From the NCBI GenBank assembly GCA_964578835.1, contig CAZOEL010000131.1:1-10698 (forward strand): a stretch of DNA of 10,698 nt. The letters are read 5' to 3'. The DNA is from CAZOEL01 sp964578835. Lineage in GTDB: Bacteria > Desulfobacterota > Syntrophobacteria > Syntrophobacterales > Syntrophobacteraceae. Every line of letters starts with the position of its first letter. Within the stretch, counting starts at the first letter, position 1. The position numbers were made by a program, and so were the translations under genes. Shown here piece by piece: positions 6,064 through 10,698 of the stretch. The notes beneath the pieces are model-generated. The model saw nothing but the letters and a program-made list of their open reading frames with translations. It was not told where the DNA came from and ran no database searches.

Positions 6064-6092
6064 TTGAACAAGAAGAGCGCCATCAATATAAT
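6064..6092 (+). promoter_or_regulatory. Sigma-70 promoter of gspAB
   Basis: TTGAAC (6064-6069), a 17-base spacer and a perfect TATAAT (6087-6092) match the housekeeping consensus closely. Transcription should begin near 6099. That leaves only about five bases before the ATG at 6104 but about 38 before the ATG at 6137. This supports the downstream start for gspA. Confidence 0.75.
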
Positions 6093-6136
6093 CGTTCAAA
6101 CCTATGGATTCACGCAAACAGGTCTGGACGCTCGCT

Positions 6137-8068
6137 ATGTACAATGAATACTTCGGCCTGAGGGAAACCCCTTTCTCAATCGCTCCCGACCCTCGCTACC
6201 TTTTCATGAGCAATCAGCATAAGGAAGCCCTGGCTCACCTATTATATGGCGTAAAGAGCGATGGCGGCTTTGTGCTGCTGACAGGCGAAGTCGGAACGGG
6301 CAAAACCACCGTCTGCCGCTGCCTGTTGGAGCAAATGCCCGAGGAGTGTGACCTTGCTTTCATTCTCAATCCCAGGCTGACAGTTGATGAACTGCTGTCG
6401 ACAATCTGCGATGAGCTTGGCATCCGCTATCCCAAAGGGAATAAGAGCATTAAGGTTTTCGTAGACTGCATCAATGCCTACCTGCTCGAAGCTCATAGCA
6501 GGGGGAGAAAGGCTGTGCTCATAATCGATGAGGCCCAGAATCTGAGCACGGACGTACTCGAGCAGATGAGGCTTCTGACAAACCTTGAAACGAACCAACG
6601 CAAGCTGCTCCAGATTATCTTACTCGGCCAGCCGGAACTGCGCGATATCCTCAATAGACCAGAGCTGAGGCAACTCGCTCAGCGCATCGTCGCTCGCCAC
6701 CATCTCGGCCCGCTCTCGCAACAAGAAGTGGAGGATTACGTCAATCATCGTCTGGCGGTAGCGGGAGTTAGACAGAAGTTGTTTCCACCCGGCATTATCG
6801 CCAAGCTGCATCATTTGAGCGGCGGCATCCCGAGACTAATAAACATCATCTGTGATCGGGCATTGCTGGGCGCCTACGTTCAAGGAAAAGAAAAAGTCGA
6901 CTTCAAGACACTCAAAAACGCCGCTCATGAAATTCTTGGAAAAATCGATCCAGCCCGACAGAAGAATGAGAGAGTAAGAACATGGATGCTTGTTTCTCTC
7001 GCAGTTCTGGTTTTGTTGGCATTCACTTCATCTCTCTACTTCAAGGATGGGGCTCTATCCTTTCTGCCATCGTCCGACTTCATACGGTCATGGCAGAAGA
7101 GCCATGACGGCCCTCAGCATCGCAAGCCGATTCCCGATACAAATAACCCGGAATTACATTCCCAGAAGCTCATAGCTTTGCCTGGAGACAAAGAGCCCTC
7201 ACAATCGGGCGCTGAAGCCAACTCACCGAAAGATTCCTCAGCAGCTACGCCTCAGCAAGAGCAACCCCCACTGCAAGCGCCCGTTGAGCAGCCGGCGACG
7301 CTCGCCGAAGCAGCCCCCGCACAGACGTCTGAGGAGCCAATCGGACAAGCAGCTCTCGCAGAGGACGTAAAGTCTGGCGGCGATCCGATTTTGCTGGATG
7401 GAGCTTCGGATCAAACAACAGGAATCAATCCCGAGGAAAAGTTGCCTTGGGACCGCAGTGAGCCGATATTGAACAGCGAAGCGTCAGCCTATCAGGCGCT
7501 ACTCAAGCAATGGAATATCATCTATGGCGCCGCTGGAAAGGAAACGGCCTGCAAACAGGCTGAATCCAGCGGCCTGAGGTGCCTGACGGCGCAAGGGAGC
7601 CTCGAGGATCTGCGTAAATCTAATCGGCCTGCCGTCTTGAAGTTCTCCGACCCTCGTGGAGGCCGCGATTTCCATGCCACAATCGTCGCCTTTGAAGATA
7701 GCGCCGCCACAATGATAATCAAGGATGAAACAGTCAATGTTCCTTTGGACGAGATGGCGTTACGATGGAAGGGCGAATACGCTATTTTCTGGAGACCGCC
7801 GCCCAAATTTGAAGGTCTCTTCCGAAAAGGCGACAAAGGCCCGGCGGTGGAGTGGCTTGTCGCTCGATTGGCCTCGGTTCAGGGCAAACCGGCTCCCCCC
7901 TCTGAGGATGTCGTCTTTGATGACTTTCTGATTGGAGAGGTCAAGAAATTCCAGCTCGCGAGCGGACTGAGGCCTGACGGCATCGTCGGACCACAAACTT
8001 TGATCCGCCTCGATGCGGTAAGCGCAAGCGATCCACCTCTGCTGACCGAGAAAAAGAAGGATCAATGA
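6137..8068 (+). CDS. gspA: General secretion pathway protein A (GspA/ExeA): AAA+ ATPase with peptidoglycan-binding domain
   Basis: The protein is predicted to be an inner-membrane ATPase that works with GspB to help place the type II secretion secretin through the cell wall. With the start at 6137 it has 643 residues and begins MYNEYFGLRETPFSIAPDPR, the hallmark N-terminus of the family. The ATG at 6104 adds 11 residues that the family lacks and sits too close to the promoter. The AAA+ domain (about 1-270) has Walker A GEVGTGKTT (50-58) and Walker B VLIIDEAQ (Asp131-Glu132). One transmembrane helix is at about 283-301, then a Pro/Ala/Glu-rich linker to about 440. A C39-peptidase-like domain follows (about 450-555), with Cys472 and His513 present but its catalytic state unclear. 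A C-terminal PG_binding_1 domain (about 565-627; GLRPDGIVGPQTLIRL) closes the protein, which should be periplasmic after the helix. Shine-Dalgarno for 6137 is weak. gspB follows after one base. Confidence 0.93.
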   Translation: MYNEYFGLRETPFSIAPDPRYLFMSNQHKEALAHLLYGVKSDGGFVLLTGEVGTGKTTVCRCLLEQMPEECDLAFILNPRLTVDELLSTICDELGIRYPKGNKSIKVFVDCINAYLLEAHSRGRKAVLIIDEAQNLSTDVLEQMRLLTNLETNQRKLLQIILLGQPELRDILNRPELRQLAQRIVARHHLGPLSQQEVEDYVNHRLAVAGVRQKLFPPGIIAKLHHLSGGIPRLINIICDRALLGAYVQGKEKVDFKTLKNAAHEILGKIDPARQKNERVRTWMLVSLAVLVLLAFTSSLYFKDGALSFLPSSDFIRSWQKSHDGPQHRKPIPDTNNPELHSQKLIALPGDKEPSQSGAEANSPKDSSAATPQQEQPPLQAPVEQPATLAEAAPAQTSEEPIGQAALAEDVKSGGDPILLDGASDQTTGINPEEKLPWDRSEPILNSEASAYQALLKQWNIIYGAAGKETACKQAESSGLRCLTAQGSLEDLRKSNRPAVLKFSDPRGGRDFHATIVAFEDSAATMIIKDETVNVPLDEMALRWKGEYAIFWRPPPKFEGLFRKGDKGPAVEWLVARLASVQGKPAPPSEDVVFDDFLIGEVKKFQLASGLRPDGIVGPQTLIRLDAVSASDPPLLTEKKKDQ

Positions 8069-8069
8069 T

Positions 8070-9161
8070 ATGTCTTATATTCTTGAGGCGCTGAAAAAAT
8101 CGGATCAGGAACGCCAGCGGGGAACCGCTCCAAATCTCCAGACACCCCAGCCTGGCGGAAAGACGGCGCGCGCGCATCGCCCTGTCTGGCCATATTTGCT
8201 AACAGGCGCATTGCTGATAAATGCCGCTCTGCTGGTATGGTGGCTTCAACCGTGGAGAGCGAACGATTCCCAAGCGCTTCGAGAGCAAAGCGCAGCCGCA
8301 CAGTCCGAACAGGCAGACGCGCCTGCACCGCCAAATCCTTCTGGTCCGCTAAGCAGGTCTAGCGATAGAGGCCGCGGAACTTCCAAAGCCGTTCGCAGTC
8401 AATCGCATGACGCCCAGAGGCAATCTTCTGAAGCGAGAGAGCTATCACACTCAGGGGCCGAGTTAGGTCCATCCCGGGCTCTTTCAGACGATCCCACTGA
8501 GAAGACGGCCAGAAGCAGCAAAACTGCAAGGTCCTTTTTCGATCCATCTCTCACAAAGGATTCAAACGGCCCGGAAATATTGAGCGAATCCCGATCTCCC
8601 GTTACGCGCAAGCCCGAATCCGCTCCAAATAGATCCAAAGCCAATCGAGAGAAAGACGTCATACAGGGGGAGCAAAGCGGAAAGACGGTAGCCTCTCCTT
8701 CATTCCAAGAAAAAGCATCAAGCTCCCCCCCAGCCTCTCCCGTTAGCATCGCTTCAGCAAATCGAGAGGGATCGAAGAAAGGAGGCCAACAGCAAAGGCC
8801 GGCAGAAAAAAACGAAGCTGCAATCGCGGAGGAAGTATTCTCGGAAATGCTCTCATTTGGCGCGTCTGAAAGCCCGAAGCAGAAGACCACCGCTCCGCCG
8901 CCATCCCTATCCAGCGCTCCGTCAGACCGCAAGACGCTCAGCTTCAAAGAGCTCCCGTTCTCAGTCCAGCAGGACATTCCCAGGATGACCTTCTCAGTTC
9001 TCATCTACTCCGAGAAGCCCGCAGAACGGATGGTAAACATCAATGGCCGCACGACCCGCGAAGGACAGGAAGTGAGCGACGGGTTGAAGCTGGAGGAAAT
9101 AACCCCGGATGGAGCAATCTTTAGCTTCAAGGGATATCGGTTCCAGAAGGGCGTCTTTTGA
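8070..9161 (+). CDS. gspB: General secretion pathway protein B (GspB/ExeB)
   Basis: The 363-residue partner of GspA begins MSYILEALKKSDQERQRG, the typical GspB start. One transmembrane helix (about 39-59, PVWPYLLTGALLINAALLVW) follows. Then comes a long, low-complexity, Ser/Pro/Glu/Lys-rich periplasmic spacer (about 62-295). The conserved C-terminal GspB domain is at about 302-363 (DIPRMTFSVLIYSEKPAERM, then the VNINGRTTREGQEV and GYRFQKGVF motifs). The ATG lies one base after the gspA TGA, and AAGGA inside the gspA end serves as ribosome-binding site, so the pair is translationally coupled. The two are thought to form a complex that interacts with peptidoglycan. The spacer is longer and more repetitive than the folded parts and likely disordered. 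Confidence 0.92.
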   Translation: MSYILEALKKSDQERQRGTAPNLQTPQPGGKTARAHRPVWPYLLTGALLINAALLVWWLQPWRANDSQALREQSAAAQSEQADAPAPPNPSGPLSRSSDRGRGTSKAVRSQSHDAQRQSSEARELSHSGAELGPSRALSDDPTEKTARSSKTARSFFDPSLTKDSNGPEILSESRSPVTRKPESAPNRSKANREKDVIQGEQSGKTVASPSFQEKASSSPPASPVSIASANREGSKKGGQQQRPAEKNEAAIAEEVFSEMLSFGASESPKQKTTAPPPSLSSAPSDRKTLSFKELPFSVQQDIPRMTFSVLIYSEKPAERMVNINGRTTREGQEVSDGLKLEEITPDGAIFSFKGYRFQKGVF

Positions 9162-9174
9162 AAGAGGGTTCCGT

Positions 9175-9219
9175 GGCCCAAAGCTGATCGACGGAAGCGC
9201 CTCATTTGAGCTTTGGACC
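9175..9219 (+). terminator. Possible terminator after gspB
   Basis: GGCCCAAAGCT (9175-9185) pairs with AGCTTTGGACC (9209-9219), ten base pairs with one mismatch around a 23-base loop. A T-run begins only about 12 bases later (9232-9236). The loop and the offset T-run are larger than for a standard terminator, but the site is just after the gspAB stop. Confidence 0.4.
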
Positions 9220-9238
9220 TGCAGGACATAATTTTTGA

Positions 9239-9267
9239 TTGAAAAAGGCTCGAACACGTGCTAAACA
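9239..9267 (+). promoter_or_regulatory. Putative promoter of tRNA-Gly
   Basis: TTGAAA (9239-9244), 17 bases, then TAAACA (9262-9267) end 13 bases before the tRNA. The -35 is good and the -10 only fair. A perfect 7-bp dyad, CGAACAC (9251-9257) with GTGTTCG (9273-9279), spans the -10 and start point. Confidence 0.45.
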
Positions 9268-9280
9268 TGTCGGTGTTCGC

Positions 9281-9357
9281 GCGGGAGTAGCTCAGCTGGC
9301 TAGAGCATCAGCCTTCCAAGCTGAGGGTCGCGGGTTCGAAGCCCGTCTCCCGCTCCA
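9281..9357 (+). tRNA. tRNA-Gly, anticodon TCC, CCA encoded
   Basis: A complete cloverleaf can be drawn. The acceptor stem is GCGGGAG with CTCCCGC and the D-arm is GCTC...GAGC. The anticodon stem is TCAGC/GCTGA around loop CTTCCAA, giving anticodon TCC, which reads GGA (and by wobble other glycine codons). The T-arm is GCGGG-TTCGAAG-CCCGT. The discriminator base T is followed by an encoded CCA. tRNA genes with this layout are frequent chromosomal integration targets, and the DNA downstream looks accessory. Confidence 0.97.
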
Positions 9358-9365
9358 GAAAATAC

Positions 9366-9397
9366 AAGGGGTCAATCGTTATGGTTGGCCCCTTTTT
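9366..9397 (+). terminator. Rho-independent terminator of tRNA-Gly
   Basis: AAGGGGTCAA and TTGGCCCCTT form a 10-bp stem (one G-T pair) around a 9-base loop, with the T-run 9393-9397 at its end. It starts 9 bases after the tRNA CCA. Confidence 0.85.
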
Positions 9398-9426
9398 GAT
9401 TCCCCAACAAAATGCATTTTTATAAT
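9396..9426 (+). promoter_or_regulatory. Possible promoter with perfect -10, upstream of the small lipoprotein gene
   Basis: A perfect TATAAT (9421-9426) has TTGATT (9396-9401) 19 bases upstream, a spacer longer than ideal. It points to the gene at 9532, leaving a leader of about 100 nt. The TCCCCAACA repeats overlap its spacer, its -10 edge and the start region. Confidence 0.35.
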
Positions 9427-9446
9427 CCCCAACACTATCCCCAACA
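9401..9446. repeat. Three direct repeats of TCCCCAACA
   Basis: Exact copies lie at 9401-9409, 9426-9434 and 9438-9446, spaced 25 and 12 bases apart, immediately after the tRNA terminator. They may be operator half-sites of a repressor over the TATAAT at 9421, or integrase arm-type sites of an element inserted at the tRNA. Both readings are inference. Confidence 0.65.
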
Positions 9447-9531
9447 TTTAATAGAAAAATACTGGTAAATGGAGGTAACCCCTCCCCCGTGGGATAGGCA
9501 ATTTTATCTTTGTGCGTGAGCGGTAGGATGT

Positions 9532-9846
9532 ATGAAGAGTGAAGCGTCATCATCTGTCAGAAGTCTTCAGTCACAACTACACATCAGGATCTTGCGCTTC
9601 TGCACGTTGTTCCTTTCTGCCCTCCTTTCTGGTGGCTGCTACACTGAAGGCAACTCCCACTTTTTGGCTTCGGGTAAAACGGAATATTTCCTCACCATGG
9701 ACCGCTGCAGTGAAGAAGCTCAAGCAAGGTATAGCGATGGCCAGTCAAAGTATTCAGGCTATGAATGTCGCGGTAAATTCCTGATTTTTACACTCGAAAA
9801 GCGTGATTTCTTTAATGGCAGGATTATTCCTCATACGGGGAAATAG
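9532..9846 (+). CDS. Small predicted lipoprotein, unknown function
   Basis: I do not recognise this 104-residue protein. It has a basic head (Arg10, Arg19, Arg22), then a hydrophobic stretch ILRFCTLFLSALLSGGC ending in a lipobox-like LSGGC with Cys36 as the candidate lipidated residue. The mature part would be about 69 residues, with two further cysteines (Cys59 and Cys79) that could form a disulfide in the periplasm, and the pattern MDRCSEEAQARYSDG...GYECRGKF. GTAGGA precedes the ATG at a suitable distance. It is the only plus-strand gene in the segment after the tRNA and ends one base from the convergent HTH gene. The -3 lipobox position is Ser, not Leu, so lipidation is probable but not certain. 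An overlapping frame in +2 has no such features. Confidence 0.6.
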   Translation: MKSEASSSVRSLQSQLHIRILRFCTLFLSALLSGGCYTEGNSHFLASGKTEYFLTMDRCSEEAQARYSDGQSKYSGYECRGKFLIFTLEKRDFFNGRIIPHTGK

Positions 9847-9847
9847 C

Positions 9848-10060
9848 TCATCGTAAACGCTCCGATATCTGCCTCTTTCTCCACGCTCGAATCAATTCCT
9901 TGTCGCTCTCCCAGATGCCCGATATTTTAGCCGCGGGAAATCCCCGCTCATCGATCCACTTCTTGGCGGTCGCCCAGGATCGCCCGCAATACTCGGTAAT
10001 GGCCTTCTTGCCGGTAAGCATCCCGTGTGATTCGTGTCGCGTTGAGAATTCGGATTTCAT
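9848..10060 (-). CDS. Small helix-turn-helix DNA-binding protein (excisionase/AlpA-like)
   Basis: From the ATG at 10060 the protein has 70 residues; a TTG at 10078 would add six. Its core (LTGKKAITEYCGRSWATAKK, then WIDERGFPAAKISGIWESDK and a final ELIRAWRKRQ) has the arrangement of the winged HTH_17/MerR-like family. In that family a helix-turn-helix is followed by a short wing holding Gly-x-Trp and an arginine-rich final helix. Such proteins act as excisionases, AlpA-type regulators or small terminase-like proteins in prophages and islands. Which of these applies cannot be told here. No strong ribosome-binding site is visible for either start; an inner Met at MLTGKK is also possible. Confidence 0.65.
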   Translation of the reverse strand: MKSEFSTRHESHGMLTGKKAITEYCGRSWATAKKWIDERGFPAAKISGIWESDKELIRAWRKRQISERLR

Positions 10061-10085
10061 TCTTTCTGCTGCGCTCAAGAAAAGT

Positions 10086-10119
10086 AAAAAGGGAAGGCCC
10101 GGGGCAAGGGCCCCAGGCC
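10086..10119 (-). terminator. Terminator of the two-gene unit 10651-10127
   Basis: On the minus strand a GC-rich hairpin (GGCC, mismatch, GGGGC-loop-GCCCC, mismatch, GGCC; 10096-10119) is followed by TTCCCTTTTT. It begins 8 bases after the stop of the gene ending at 10127 and precedes the HTH gene, so the latter probably has its own start signal or depends on read-through. Confidence 0.7.
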
Positions 10120-10126
10120 CACGAAC

Positions 10127-10399
10127 CTATACTTCGTCACCGTCTTTCATTTTCGGAAAATCAAACCCGAGCTTTCCGGCCTCTTCGCACAAAGCGCCAT
10201 TCATAACCCGATAGCAGTCACGGATAAGCGTTTCGAGAACGGTCCCGACATCGACCGGCGCAACCTCGGCGTTATGAAGATTGATCTCAGTCAAGATATT
10301 CCGGAAGGATCGCAGCGGCATGGTAGCATGGTCAAATTCATCTCTGATTGACTGCAATGCTCCTCTGACTTCCTCTGTCGTGATAATGCGCTCTTCCAT
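10127..10399 (-). CDS. Hypothetical small protein
   Basis: This 90-residue, acidic, probably all-helical cytoplasmic protein begins MEERIITTEEVRGALQSIRD and ends DFPKMKDGDEV. It has no signal peptide, membrane segment or motif that I recognise. The start is well supported: GAGGAGGAA lies 8 bases before the ATG, the strongest Shine-Dalgarno in the window. It begins three bases after the stop of the gene at 10403, so the two form a coupled unit, and a GC-rich terminator follows. Size and packing are those of accessory genes of prophages or islands. Confidence 0.65.
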   Translation of the reverse strand: MEERIITTEEVRGALQSIRDEFDHATMPLRSFRNILTEINLHNAEVAPVDVGTVLETLIRDCYRVMNGALCEEAGKLGFDFPKMKDGDEV

Positions 10400-10402
10400 G
10401 GT

Positions 10403-10651
10403 CTATTCCTCCTCCTGGCTTTCGGCCTGTACTTTGGGCTGAAACAAGCGCACGTCCTCGATCTGTTCATACAAGGTTGGCCTATTTACGTCATCATGGC
10501 GGTAGAAAACCTTGATCTCTCCGAGCCTCTTGCATACCTCTTCCACAATCTCCTTCTGACGATCACGAATAGCCTGTAGAAGCACTTCAGCAGTGAGGAA
10601 AAGCGAAAAGTCTTCATCATCGACTTTACGTTGAAAACTTCTAACCGACAT
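10403..10651 (-). CDS. Hypothetical small protein
   Basis: From the ATG at 10651 the product has 82 residues (MSVRSFQRKVDDEDFSLFL...). A TTG at 10666 would extend it by five residues. It is charged, with a helical middle (LLQAIRDRQKEIVEEVCKRL) and a Glu/Gln-rich tail (QAESQEEE). No family is recognised. No clear ribosome-binding site is seen upstream of either start, so the true beginning is uncertain and the gene may be coupled to something beyond the window edge. It is followed after three bases by the gene at 10127-10399. Confidence 0.55.
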   Translation of the reverse strand: MSVRSFQRKVDDEDFSLFLTAEVLLQAIRDRQKEIVEEVCKRLGEIKVFYRHDDVNRPTLYEQIEDVRLFQPKVQAESQEEE

Positions 10652-10698
10652 TGAGCAGGTGCACAAAGCAGTAAAATGGTTTATGAGCTCTCTTTAAG

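Noticed and set aside
6104..6136. Upstream extension of gspA from ATG 6104
   Set aside because: Eleven residues not typical of the family and only about five bases from the predicted transcription start; the 6137 ATG is preferred.
9401..9446. CRISPR or iteron array
   Set aside because: Only three short 9-base repeats with unequal spacing; no spacers, cas genes or replication initiator nearby.
9308..9553. Minus-strand 81-codon frame across the tRNA-Gly
   Set aside because: Its C-terminal part (RETGFEPATLSLEG) is the antisense translation of the tRNA, a common artefact.

Overview
The window looks like chromosomal DNA of an anaerobic Desulfobacterota-type bacterium (sulfate reducer or syntroph). 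This rests on three features: the start of an anaerobic Ni-Fe carbon-monoxide dehydrogenase (CooS), a sigma-54-dependent NtrC-type two-component system beside it, and a GspA/GspB pair next to housekeeping genes. Base composition is moderate and gene spacing is tight. The placement is inference from gene content; no marker gene here fixes the species.

Left block (1-2911, all minus strand): a sigma-54 response regulator and its PAS-containing soluble histidine kinase form a two-gene operon. About 210 bp downstream is the 5' end of cooS, cut by the window edge. The gap before cooS carries a sequence matching the -24/-12 sigma-54 promoter pattern with exact GG-N10-GC spacing. About 65-80 bp further upstream is a perfect ATTCCA-N3-TGGAAT palindrome with an extra half-site. 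The layout reads as a local circuit: kinase, regulator, upstream activator site, sigma-54 promoter, CO dehydrogenase. This is the most interesting part of the window.

Middle block (2912-5832): a 443-bp gene-free stretch holds a small hairpin and a 93-bp long palindromic repeat. Then come rpe (ribulose-phosphate 3-epimerase, plus strand), a hairpin terminator shared by converging genes, and the minus-strand series rpmB (zinc-type L28) - ubiE/menG (menaquinone methyltransferase) - a second small SAM methyltransferase 10 bp downstream.

Right-centre block (6064-9161, plus strand): a good sigma-70 promoter (TTGAAC-N17-TATAAT) drives gspA and gspB, an inner-membrane ATPase/peptidoglycan-binding protein and its partner, thought to help type II secretion machinery cross or assemble in the cell wall. 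No other T2SS gene is in the window. The promoter position argues that gspA starts at 6137 and not at the longest-frame ATG at 6104.

Right end (9239-10698): a tRNA-Gly(TCC) gene with promoter and terminator is followed by an accessory-looking segment. It contains three TCCCCAACA repeats around a perfect TATAAT, a small predicted lipoprotein, an excisionase/AlpA-like HTH protein and two small unknown genes in tight tandem. This resembles an island or prophage edge at a tRNA, but no integrase or duplicated tRNA 3' end is visible here.
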